Assembly (NCBI GenBank): GCA_964490845.1
Contig: CAZBED010000007.1
Coordinates: forward strand, 1 to 64,000
From: JADJSS01 sp964490845
GTDB lineage: Bacteria > Bacteroidota > Bacteroidia > Chitinophagales > JADIYW01
Direction: 5' to 3'
DNA: 64,000 nucleotides
Positions 1-9,060 of this stretch are shown piece after piece. Position 1 is the first letter of the stretch, and each line of letters opens with the position of its first letter. A program made the translations under genes and the position numbers. The notes beneath the pieces are model-generated. The model saw nothing but the letters and a program-made list of their open reading frames with translations, ran no database searches and was not told where the DNA came from.

Positions 1-3000
1 CTCCTACATTGCTGCAGTTGAATGCCGTTTTGCTCAATGCCAGGCTGAATCCGCACGCATCAGATGAACCGTTGTTCACCGCTGCTGCTGTGGTGGAGCC
101 GTTTCCTGTATTGTCTAATTGTACCGTTACATTCTGACACAATGCTATTGGTGCAACATTATCCTCTACTGTTACCGTTGCATCACATGTGCTGCTGTTG
201 CCGTTAACATCTGTTACTGTCAATACTACTGCGTTAGCTCCTACGTTTCCACAGTTGAATGCCGTTTTGCTCAATGCAAGGCTGAATCCGCAGGCATCGG
301 ATGAACCATTGTTCACCGCTGCTGCTGTGGTGGAGCCGTTGCCTGTATTGTCTAATTGTACCGTTACATTCTGACACAATGCTATTGGTGCAACATTATC
401 CTGAACGGTTACTGTAGCACCACATGTGCTGCTATTACCATTCACGTCTGTTACTGTCAATACTACTGCGTTCGCTCCTACATTGCTGCAGTTGAATGCC
501 GTTTTGCTCAAAGCCAGGCTGAATCCGCACGCATCAGATGAACCATTGTTCACTGCCGCTGCTGTAGTGGAGCCGTTGCCTGTATTGTCTAATTGTACTG
601 TTACCGGTTGACACAATGCTACCGGAGCAACATTATCCTGAACGGTTACTGTCGCGCCACATGTGCTGCTGTTGCCGTTCACATCCGTTACTGTCAATAC
701 TACTGCATTTGCACCTACATTAGCACAGGTGAATGCTGTTGTATTCAATGACAAACTTGCTATTCCACAAGCATCAGATGAACCATTGTTCACCGCTGCC
801 GCCGTTGTGGAGCCGTTGCCTGCACTATTCAATTGCACAATTACATTCTGACATGTTGCAACAGGAGCTACTTTGTCTTCTACTTTAACAATTGCAGTAC
901 ATATGGAAGTATTTCCATTCACATCTGTAACAGTCAAAGTAACAGGATTATTACCGCCCGCAATTACGCTGTGAGAACCTAATCCTGAAACATCATCTGT
1001 AGGGAATCCATCCCATTCTGATGCCAATGAAGAGAATGAGCCTGCCCCTGAACCTGTAGGGTCAACAATTATACCTTGAGTAATTGTTGATTTACGACGC
1101 AATGTTCTGTCAACGGTAGAAAGGCCGGAAGCCGTCCAGGCAGAACCCGGATCATCTCCGATATTACCGATGATATCACAGAATTTATTAGTTACGTTAT
1201 TAAATAATGCTACTGCATCATTTCCATTAAAGGTCATCATACCCAATGCTGTTGCAGGGCCTGAATAACCCGTAGCTGCAGAATTTTTATAGACTACAAC
1301 TGCACCGGAAGCTAATGAGCCCGATAACACATTAGAAGAAGTAACTGTTGTTGAACCATTTGCATAGTTTCTCAAAGTATAGTTACCTAAATTTACAGAA
1401 CCTGTCGTTCCGTTATAGATTTCAAGGTATTTGATATTTGAGCTTCCTTCCACATATTCAGAAATGAACAATTCTGTTGGAACTGCTCCTAATAAATTGG
1501 AGCAATTGAATGAGTTTGGTGTAACAGAAGTAGATGCAACGCCACAATTATCAGTAGAGATATTATTTACATCCGCACCTGTGATAGAAACTGTACCAGC
1601 AGCATTTAGCTGAACGGTAATATTCTTACAGTTGGCAGTTGGCGGAATCAAATCCTGTACCGTAACGGTAGCAGAACAGCTGCTGGAATTACCATTCACA
1701 TCTGTAACCGTTAAAGTAACGGAATTAGCACCCACGTTAGCACAGGTATATGCTGTATTGCTTAATACAGTAGTTGAAATTCCGCAAGCATCGGATGAAC
1801 CGTTATTAATGTTCGTTACTGTTATGCTGCCACTACCGGTATTATCCAAAGAAACTGTTGCATTTTTACAAAGAGCTACCGGAGCCACCAAGTCCTGAAC
1901 CGTTACAGTAGATGTACAGGTAGATGTATTATTATTGATATCTGTTACGGTCAATACTACTGCATTTGCACCAACATTACTACAATTGAAGGATGATTTA
2001 GAAATCGTTCTTGTTGAAATACCGCAAGCATCGGATGAGCCGTTATCTAAATCATTTACAACAATCGTTGCATTTCCGGCAGCATTCAACGGCAGATTAA
2101 TGTTTTTACACAATGCTGTTGGAGCCACTTTATCCTCTACTTTTAAGGTAGAAGTACAAGTACTGCTGTTTCCATTCACATCTGTTACCGTTAATACAAC
2201 CGGTGTACCAAGAGATATGGCATGACTGCCTAATCCGGACACATCGTCTGTTGGGTATCCATCCCATTCTGTTGCAAGCGTAGTGAATGAAGTTGCACCC
2301 GTTCCAGCAGGATCAATGGTTACACCTTTATTAACAGATGATTTACGACGCAATGTTCTGTCTACGGTTGAAAGACCCGGAGCCGTCCATGCCGAACCCG
2401 GATCATCTCCAATATTACCAATGATATCACAGAATTGGTTGGTGGAGTTGTTAAATAATGCTACCGCATCATTACCGTTAAAGGTCATCATACCCAGCGT
2501 TGTTGCAGTGCCTGCATAGCCTGTAGCTGCAGAATTTTTATAGACTACTACTGCGCCTGATGCCAATGAACCGGATAACACATTAGAAGAAGTAACTGTT
2601 GTTGAACCGTTCGCATAGTTTCTCAAAGTATAGTTACCTAAATTTACAGAACTTGCAGTTCCGTTATAAATTTCGAGGTACTTAATATTAGAATTTCCTT
2701 CTACATATTCGGAGATGAATAATTCTGTCGGGGTAGAAGGTGTTACATTGCTGCAATTGAATGTATTAGGTGCAGCTGTCAATGATGCAATTCCACAGGC
2801 ATCTGTAGAATTGTTATTTATATCAGCACCTGTAATGGATGCAGTTCCCGCAGCATTTAACTGAACTGTTATATTCTTACAGATTGCAACCGGAGCTGTA
2901 TTATCCGTTACGGTAACCAAAGCACCACACGTGCTGCTGTTACCATTAACATCTGTAACTGTCAGTACAACCGCATTTGAACCTACATTGGCACACGTAA

Positions 3001-6000
3001 AGGTACTGATGTTCAATGCCAATCCGGCTATACCGCATGCATCGTTAGAACCATTATTTACTGCTGCCGGTGTTGTAGAGCCATTTGCACCCACTAAGGT
3101 TACAGATACATTTTTACAGAGCGCAACAGGCGCAACATTGTCTTGTACTGTTACTGTAGCACCACAAGTACTGCTATTGCTATTCACATCCGTTACCGTC
3201 AGTACCACTGCATTCGCTCCTACGTTACCGCAGTTGAATGATGTCTTGCTTAATGCTAACGATTGTATACCGCACGCATCGGAAGAACCATTATTCACCG
3301 CTGCAGCTGTAGTAGCACCGTTTCCGGTATTATCCAATGAAACCGTTACATTTTGGCAGACTGCCGTTGGATTTTGTGCATCTGTTACCGTAATAGTAAA
3401 TGAACAGGTTGAAGTATTTCCACTTTGATCTGTTGCTATATAACTGATGGTAGACAGGCCAACCGGGAATTGAGTTCCTGAAGCGGCACCACCTGTCTGA
3501 ACTAAAGAAGATAATGTACAGTTATCCGTTGCTGAAGCTGCGAAGTTTACCAGCGCACCGCACTGACCGGCATCAGTATTCACAGCAATATTAGCCGGGC
3601 AGGTAATTGATGGAGCAGTATTATCTACTACCGTTACTGACGCAAAACAGAATTCAGAATTACCGCTTTGGTCACTCAGAATAACGGTAACCGGGCTTGT
3701 ACCTAAATTGGCACAAGTGAAACTGCTTGGATTGACAACTCTGGATGTAATACCGCAATTATCGGTACTGGCACCACTAAAGTCTAATCCTGCAACTGTA
3801 GCATTTCCTGAATTATTCAAGGCTACTGTAAAGTTGTTACAAACAGCCGTTGGTTTGATATTATCAATTACAGTAACAGTAGCACTGCAAGTAGATGCAT
3901 TTCCGCTGTTATCAGAAACCGTTAACACAACTGTATTTCCGGAGCCTAAATTGGCACAGGTGAATGTTGAAAGATTCAATGAAGAACTTTGAATTCCGCA
4001 TGCATCATTTGAACCATTATTTACCTGAGCCGGTGTAATTGTTACACTTCCGTTTACATCCAATGGAACGGTTATATTTTGACAGATGGCCGTTGGAGCC
4101 ACGTTGTCAACTATAGTTACTGTAGCATTACAAGTTCCGGTATTGCCGCTATTGTCAATCACTGTTAATGTGACTGTATTGGCTCCTAAGTTAGAACAAG
4201 TGAATGTTGTTTGAGATACCGCGCTGTTACCTGTAAGTAATGTACAGTTATCTGTAGATCCGTTATCGATAGTAGAAGGTGTAATGCTTACAAAGCTTGC
4301 ACCATTTAATTGTAATGTCACATTTTTACAAACAGCAACAGGTAATTCTGCGTCATATACATATACAGAGGTTTGACAGGTAGCTGTATTTCCATTCACA
4401 TCTGTAACGGTCCATGTTACTACTGTCAGACCTTTAGTATATAAACCGCTGGCATCACTGGTGTTGTTAAAGCTATTATTAATACTTTGAACATTACAGT
4501 TATCTGTTGCAGACAATGCACCAATGGATACATTACCTAAGCAGGTACCCGGATCTGTTGCCGTAAATTTATCTAACGGGCAGGAAGTTATTACCGGCGC
4601 CTGGTTGTCGATTACGGTAACAGTGAAACTGCAAGTTGCTGTATTTCCGCTGGCATCCGTTACTGTAAATGTATTTGTTGTTGTTCCCACTGCGAAGCTT
4701 GCTCCTGAAGCCAAACCAGCTGTTTGTGCTGTTGTTTGGCCGGAACAGTTATCTGCACCTGCAGGAGTTGTATAGGTTACTGTTGCTGCGCATATTCCGG
4801 AAGCTGCATTTACTGTTATTGGTGCAGGACAAGAAATAGTCGGATTTTCTGCATCAGCCACGCTTACAGTAAAACTGCAAGTTGAAGTTAAGCCAACAGC
4901 ATCTGTTACCGTAAATGAGTTGGTCGTTGTTCCTATTGGGAATGTCGAGCCGCTTATCTGGCCTCCGGATTGAGCTACAGCTTGACCTGGACAGTTGTCA
5001 CTGGATGTAATAGTGTAGCTGACCGCTGCACCACATACTCCCAAGTCATTATTTACTGAAATGTTTGCAGGGCATGTAACAACAGGAGCTTCGTTGTCTG
5101 TTACCGTTACTGTGAATGTACAGGTAGTTGAGTTACCAACTGCATCCGTTACACTAAAGGTATTGGTAGTTGTTCCCTTAGGGAAAGAAGCGCCGCTGGC
5201 TAAACCTGCTATTTGAGCAGTAGTTGCACCAGGGCAGTTATCTGTTCCGGTTGGTGCAGTATAGGTTACGTTTTGAGCACAAGTACCGGCTGCAACATTC
5301 ACTCCTATATTAGAAGGACAGGTAATAGCCGGTGCTTCATTGTCTGTTACCGTTACTGTAAACGAACAGGTTGTAGAGTTACTGGCAGCATCCGTTACCC
5401 TGAAGGTATTGGTGGTAGTTCCTTTAGGATAAGAAGCGCCGCTGGCTAAACCTGCAATTTGTGCGGTAGTTGCTCCAGGACAGTTATCCGTTCCGGTTGG
5501 TGCGGGATACGTTACGGTTTGGGCGCAAGTACCTGCTGCTACATTCACTCCTATATTTGCAGGGCATGTAATAGCCGGTGCTTCGTTGTCTGTTACAGTC
5601 ACTGTGAATGAACAGGTTGTTGAATTTCCAACTGCATCTGTTACTCTAAAAGTATTGGTAGTAACACCTGTTGGGTAAGAAGCACCACTGGCTAACCCAG
5701 TGATTTGTGCTGTAGTTGCTCCAGGACAGTTATCCGTTCCTGTTGGTGCTGTGTACGTAGCCGTTTGAGCGCACGTACCCGGAGCTACATTGACTGCAAT
5801 ATTAGCAGGACAGGCAATAGCCGGTGCTTCATTGTCTGTTACGGTTACTGTGAATGAACAGGTAGTTGAGTTACCGACTGCATCCGTTACTCTGAATGTA
5901 TTGGTGGTGGTTCCCTTAGGATAAGAGACGCCACTCGCAGAACCTGCTATTTGGGTGGTGGATGCACCAGGACAGTTATCTGTTCCGGTTGGTGCAGTAT

Positions 6001-8152
6001 AGGTTACTGTTTGAGCACAAGTACCCGCAGCTACATTGACCCCAATATTTGCAGGGCAAGTAATGGCCGGTGCTTCGTTATCTGTTACGGTTACTGTAAA
6101 CGAGCAAGTTGCTGTCAATCCAACTCCATCCGTCACTCTGAAGGTATTGGTGGTTGTTCCTTTAGGGAAAGAAGCGCCACTCGCAGAACCTGCTATTTGG
6201 GTGGTGGATGCACCAGGACAGTTATCTGTTCCGGTTGGTGCAGTATAGGTTACTGTTTGAGCACAGGTACCGGCTGCCACATTCACCCCGATATTGGCAG
6301 GACAGGTAATGGACGGTGCTTCGTTGTCTGTTACCGTTACTGTAAAGGAGCAAGTTGCTGTCAACCCAGCTCCATCTGTCACTCTAAATGTATTGGTGGT
6401 TGTTCCTTTAGGGAAAGAAGCGCCGCTCGCAGAACCTGCTATTTGGGTGGTGGTTGCTCCTGAACAGTTATCTGTTCCGGTTGGTGCAGTATAAGTAACC
6501 GTTTGAGCACAGGTACCCGCTGCCACATTAACCCCGATATTAGCAGGGCAAGTAATGGACGGTGCCTGATTATCCGTTACGGTTACCGTAAATGAACAGG
6601 TAGTTGAATTTCCTACAGCGTCCGTTACTCTGAACGTATTGGTTGTTGTTCCTTTAGGGAAAGAAGCGCCACTCGCAGAACCTGCTATTTGGGTGGTGGA
6701 TGCTCCTGAACAGTTATCTGTTCCGGTTGGAGCTGTATAAGTTACCGTTTGAGCACAGGTTCCTGCTGCCACATTCACGCCGATATTAGCCGGACAGGTA
6801 ATGGACGGTGCAATATTATCCGTTACGGTTACTGTGAATGAACAAGTACTGGTTAAACCGGCTCCATCTGTAACTCTGAATGTGTTGGTGGTTGTTCCTT
6901 TAGGGAAAGAAGCGCCACTCGCAGAACCTGCTATTTGGGTGGTGGATGCTCCTGAACAGTTATCTGTTCCTGTTGGTGCAGTATAAGTAACCGTTTGGGC
7001 ACAAGTACCCGCTGCCACATTCACCCCGATATTAGCAGGACAGGTGATGGACGGTGCTATATTATCCGTTACGGTTACATTGAAGTTACAGGTTGCCACA
7101 CGTCCGCCCGGGTCAGTACCGGTATGTGTAACCGTTGTAGTACCCAGCGGGAAAGTAGATCCACTTGCACCGCCTGCTGTTCGTGCTACTGTTACAGTAC
7201 AGTTATCCGTGAAAGTAGGAGTCGCATAGGTTGCTACTGCTCCGCAGGTACCTGCCGCAGTATTTAAAGCAATATTAGCAGGGCAAGTTGCTACCGCAGG
7301 TGTGGTGACATCTTTTATATAGTAACGCAATGAACCTGCTGCTGACAAAGCTCCTCGGGTAAATTGAGAAACTTCCACGTAGTAGGTACCACTAGCAGAC
7401 GGGGTATAGGTAATTGAACTCGCCGGCGCACAACCATCATCATTGGACGCTGCCACCGTAAAACCATCTGTACCATACAGACGGAGATAAGTATCATTGG
7501 AGGCAAGTCCGCAGTTTTCAAACACATAAGTCGTTCCGGCAGTCAGGGCTACTGACCAGGAAGGTATTACTCCTGAAGAGTAAGCTACCGTCTGACCGGT
7601 TCCGTTACAAGATAAAGCAGGAGTTATTGAAGAGCCACCGGATGCATATTTCCAGGTTACACCAATGGCATACTGGTGGTTATTGGCACTACCTGATGTA
7701 GGCCCATTGGTCCAGGTACCATTAGAAGGAGATGCCAGTACCCTGAAGTCAAATGTCTGCGAAGCAGTCTGTCGACAAGCATCGGCAGGCGGGCCTCCCT
7801 GGAAGACACAACGGTTGTCCGAATCTTCTTCCCAGGCATCAATACGGGCAATAATCTGCCAGGATGCATTGGTTCGATTCGACACAATTGCCGGAGAGTT
7901 TACGGCCCAGGTAGTTGTACCGTTAAAGTTTGTTGTCATACAGTTGGTCGTACCTTCTGTGCCATCGACATTATCTTTTGTCCACAGCCAGGCGGTATAT
8001 TCCTCGGTGTCACCATCCTGACAATCCACGTCTGAACTTCTGACAAAACCCGATCTTGTGCTATACGTCACATTCGCCATCTGGGCTTCTGCTATAGCTG
8101 CCCAACAACAAAATAGTGCTATGAGGGCGATTTTGATTTTAGATGTATTCAT
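1..8152 (-). CDS. Giant secreted HYR / lamin-tail repeat protein (C-terminus outside window)
   Basis: The minus strand stays open from an ATG at 8152 to the left edge, giving at least 2717 codons with no stop. Residues 1-24 form a signal peptide ending in AEAQ. Residues about 25-175 are unassigned, and about 175-275 resemble a pre-peptidase C-terminal (PPC) beta domain. From about 7310 to 4370 there are roughly twelve HYR (hyalin) repeats of 82 residues, with signatures PSITCPANI, TDNCSG and CSFTVTVTDN. Below that lie Ig-like repeats of about 79 residues with the signature SSDACG and LTVTDVNGN, plus one further HYR unit near 3600. Two lamin-tail domains are inserted in this part (about 2220-2730 and 960-1470). 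The protein is probably a surface adhesin or matrix protein. A T9SS sorting domain is expected at the missing C-terminus, but that is inference. Short plus-strand frames here are shadows. Confidence 0.9.
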   Translation of the reverse strand, partial: MNTSKIKIALIALFCCWAAIAEAQMANVTYSTRSGFVRSSDVDCQDGDTEEYTAWLWTKDNVDGTEGTTNCMTTNFNGTTTWAVNSPAIVSNRTNASWQIIARIDAWEEDSDNRCVFQGGPPADACRQTASQTFDFRVLASPSNGTWTNGPTSGSANNHQYAIGVTWKYASGGSSITPALSCNGTGQTVAYSSGVIPSWSVALTAGTTYVFENCGLASNDTYLRLYGTDGFTVAASNDDGCAPASSITYTPSASGTYYVEVSQFTRGALSAAGSLRYYIKDVTTPAVATCPANIALNTAAGTCGAVATYATPTFTDNCTVTVARTAGGASGSTFPLGTTTVTHTGTDPGGRVATCNFNVTVTDNIAPSITCPANIGVNVAAGTCAQTVTYTAPTGTDNCSGASTTQIAGSASGASFPKGTTTNTFRVTDGAGLTSTCSFTVTVTDNIAPSITCPANIGVNVAAGTCAQTVTYTAPTGTDNCSGASTTQIAGSASGASFPKGTTTNTFRVTDAVGNSTTCSFTVTVTDNQAPSITCPANIGVNVAAGTCAQTVTYTAPTGTDNCSGATTTQIAGSASGASFPKGTTTNTFRVTDGAGLTATCSFTVTVTDNEAPSITCPANIGVNVAAGTCAQTVTYTAPTGTDNCPGASTTQIAGSASGASFPKGTTTNTFRVTDGVGLTATCSFTVTVTDNEAPAITCPANIGVNVAAGTCAQTVTYTAPTGTDNCPGASTTQIAGSASGVSYPKGTTTNTFRVTDAVGNSTTCSFTVTVTDNEAPAIACPANIAVNVAPGTCAQTATYTAPTGTDNCPGATTAQITGLASGASYPTGVTTNTFRVTDAVGNSTTCSFTVTVTDNEAPAITCPANIGVNVAAGTCAQTVTYPAPTGTDNCPGATTAQIAGLASGASYPKGTTTNTFRVTDAASNSTTCSFTVTVTDNEAPAITCPSNIGVNVAAGTCAQNVTYTAPTGTDNCPGATTAQIAGLASGASFPKGTTTNTFSVTDAVGNSTTCTFTVTVTDNEAPVVTCPANISVNNDLGVCGAAVSYTITSSDNCPGQAVAQSGGQISGSTFPIGTTTNSFTVTDAVGLTSTCSFTVSVADAENPTISCPAPITVNAASGICAATVTYTTPAGADNCSGQTTAQTAGLASGASFAVGTTTNTFTVTDASGNTATCSFTVTVIDNQAPVITSCPLDKFTATDPGTCLGNVSIGALSATDNCNVQSINNSFNNTSDASGLYTKGLTVVTWTVTDVNGNTATCQTSVYVYDAELPVAVCKNVTLQLNGASFVSITPSTIDNGSTDNCTLLTGNSAVSQTTFTCSNLGANTVTLTVIDNSGNTGTCNATVTIVDNVAPTAICQNITVPLDVNGSVTITPAQVNNGSNDACGIQSSSLNLSTFTCANLGSGNTVVLTVSDNSGNASTCSATVTVIDNIKPTAVCNNFTVALNNSGNATVAGLDFSGASTDNCGITSRVVNPSSFTCANLGTSPVTVILSDQSGNSEFCFASVTVVDNTAPSITCPANIAVNTDAGQCGALVNFAASATDNCTLSSLVQTGGAASGTQFPVGLSTISYIATDQSGNTSTCSFTITVTDAQNPTAVCQNVTVSLDNTGNGATTAAAVNNGSSDACGIQSLALSKTSFNCGNVGANAVVLTVTDVNSNSSTCGATVTVQDNVAPVALCKNVSVTLVGANGSTTPAAVNNGSNDACGIAGLALNISTFTCANVGSNAVVLTVTDVNGNSSTCGALVTVTDNTAPVAICKNITVQLNAAGTASITGADINNNSTDACGIASLTAAPNTFNCSNVTPSTPTELFISEYVEGNSNIKYLEIYNGTASSVNLGNYTLRNYANGSTTVTSSNVLSGSLASGAVVVYKNSAATGYAGTATTLGMMTFNGNDAVALFNNSTNQFCDIIGNIGDDPGSAWTAPGLSTVDRTLRRKSSVNKGVTIDPAGTGATSFTTLATEWDGYPTDDVSGLGSHAISLGTPVVLTVTDVNGNSSTCTSTLKVEDKVAPTALCKNINLPLNAAGNATIVVNDLDNGSSDACGISTRTISKSSFNCSNVGANAVVLTVTDINNNTSTCTSTVTVQDLVAPVALCKNATVSLDNTGSGSITVTNINNGSSDACGISTTVLSNTAYTCANVGANSVTLTVTDVNGNSSSCSATVTVQDLIPPTANCKNITVQLNAAGTVSITGADVNNISTDNCGVASTSVTPNSFNCSNLLGAVPTELFISEYVEGSSNIKYLEIYNGTTGSVNLGNYTLRNYANGSTTVTSSNVLSGSLASGAVVVYKNSAATGYSGPATALGMMTFNGNDAVALFNNVTNKFCDIIGNIGDDPGSAWTASGLSTVDRTLRRKSTITQGIIVDPTGSGAGSFSSLASEWDGFPTDDVSGLGSHSVIAGGNNPVTLTVTDVNGNTSICTAIVKVEDKVAPVATCQNVIVQLNSAGNGSTTAAAVNNGSSDACGIASLSLNTTAFTCANVGANAVVLTVTDVNGNSSTCGATVTVQDNVAPVALCQPVTVQLDNTGNGSTTAAAVNNGSSDACGFSLALSKTAFNCSNVGANAVVLTVTDVNGNSSTCGATVTVQDNVAPIALCQNVTVQLDNTGNGSTTAAAVNNGSSDACGFSLALSKTAFNCGNVGANAVVLTVTDVNGNSSTCDATVTVEDNVAPIALCQNVTVQLDNTGNGSTTAAAVNNGSSDACGFSLALSKTAFNCSNVG
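2..4350 (-). repeat. Tandem 237-bp Ig-like repeat units within the giant gene
   Basis: Units of 79 codons recur almost identically at the DNA level. The segment beginning tctaattgtaccgttac occurs at about 114 and 351, exactly 237 bp apart. The translated core reads GSTTAAAVNNGSSDACG followed by FNCSNVGANAVVLTVTDVNG. Units near the left edge are the most alike, while those near 3.6-4.3 kb have drifted, suggesting recent expansion at the C-terminal side. Confidence 0.85.
4370..7310 (-). repeat. Tandem 246-bp HYR repeat units within the giant gene
   Basis: Units of 82 codons recur every 246 bp; for example gccggtgcttc begins at 5328 and again at 5574. About twelve units are present, with the middle ones (5.3-7.0 kb) nearly identical. 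Each encodes an HYR beta-sandwich with two conserved cysteine positions (CPANI and TDNC) and a CSFTVTVTDN end strand. Confidence 0.85.
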
Positions 8153-8195
8153 AATAATCATGCTTATATTTTTTAACATTCAGTTCTAATCCTGT

Positions 8196-8642
8196 CTATT
8201 TGGAAAATGTAAAGTGGGCAAAGGTTGATTTACCATAATCTTCATCATACACATCCAGTACCAGTTCATTGGAACTGACAGACCGGATAATAAATTGAAT
8301 CACTTTCTGGCCACAGTCATTGCAACCGGTTGGAAACCCGGTGAGGGTAAGTGATTGACCGGTTAAGTCAAATGAACCATCCCAGGATCTTTCTCCATCT
8401 GTATAATACGTATACACAAAATTGGATCCTGAAAAATTAAGTTTTGTCGTTGTTAAAGGAAAATCAGATAAATAATTCTCCCCTCTTGCAATTTCATCCT
8501 CCGGGGAAAGTACCTGAGCGGTATCTCCACCTGTGAGGGCTGTAAGTGTCCAAATGCCTTGTAAGTCATCCGCAGTAGCCTGTGCTTTGACAGTAGTGCA
8601 GTAAAATGCAAGGAAAAGTAATGGAATGAAAATCTTCTTCAT
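8196..8642 (-). CDS. Small secreted protein, lipocalin-like
   Basis: This 148-residue protein has a clear signal peptide (residues 1-20, ending VKAQ). The mature part begins ADDLQGIWTLTAL, a G-x-W start followed by alternating beta strands, which is reminiscent of the lipocalin-like DUF families common in Bacteroidota. Two cysteines lie close together in GCNDCG. No catalytic motif is visible. It lies just upstream of the giant repeat gene on the same strand (43 bp gap), so the two may be cotranscribed, with this one first. The function is unknown; the lipocalin resemblance is weak and is inference. Confidence 0.75.
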   Translation of the reverse strand: MKKIFIPLLFLAFYCTTVKAQATADDLQGIWTLTALTGGDTAQVLSPEDEIARGENYLSDFPLTTTKLNFSGSNFVYTYYTDGERSWDGSFDLTGQSLTLTGFPTGCNDCGQKVIQFIIRSVSSNELVLDVYDEDYGKSTFAHFTFSK

Positions 8643-9060
8643 ACGGTATTGATTTTATTTTTAGTTATGTATTACTTTACTTTAATAATGTCACTGAAAA
8701 ATCAGGATAAATTGGCATGATACTGTTTTCTGCTCAGTCAATCCCCTTCTTTTCACTCTCATTCTCATTCTGCGAGGTACCCAAATCTGAAAATATTGCG
8801 CGCCATCCTATCACTTTTGTTATGCAAACAATTAGGTATAGATATGGCCTGAAGTACCTAATCTATGGTACTTTCACGCATTTTTACTAAAAATTTGGTA
8901 ATACTTTCTTGCATTTTTACTCTATTCCCCAACACAATATTAACAAAATTTTACATAAAACTCACATCGGGGTAATCTATTTTTTAAAATTTAACAAATT
9001 AGATTTGAACCATTATTAGGATTAGATTATGATTAAAACCATAATTTGTAAAAATAAAGC
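8643..9060. other. Intergenic region with nested inverted repeats
   Basis: This 418-bp AT-rich stretch separates two minus-strand genes and has no convincing ORF. It holds the inverted repeat ATTAGGTA (8831-8838) / TACCTAAT (8855-8862). An overlapping second pair, AGTACC (8853-8858) / GGTACT (8867-8872), could form an alternative hairpin. It probably contains the promoter for the downstream 148-residue gene and the giant gene. No clear promoter box was identified. Confidence 0.4.

Noticed and set aside
119..7267. Many plus-strand frames of about 60-170 codons
   Set aside because: They are the antisense of the repetitive minus-strand giant gene, recur with its repeat period, and lack starts or known domains.
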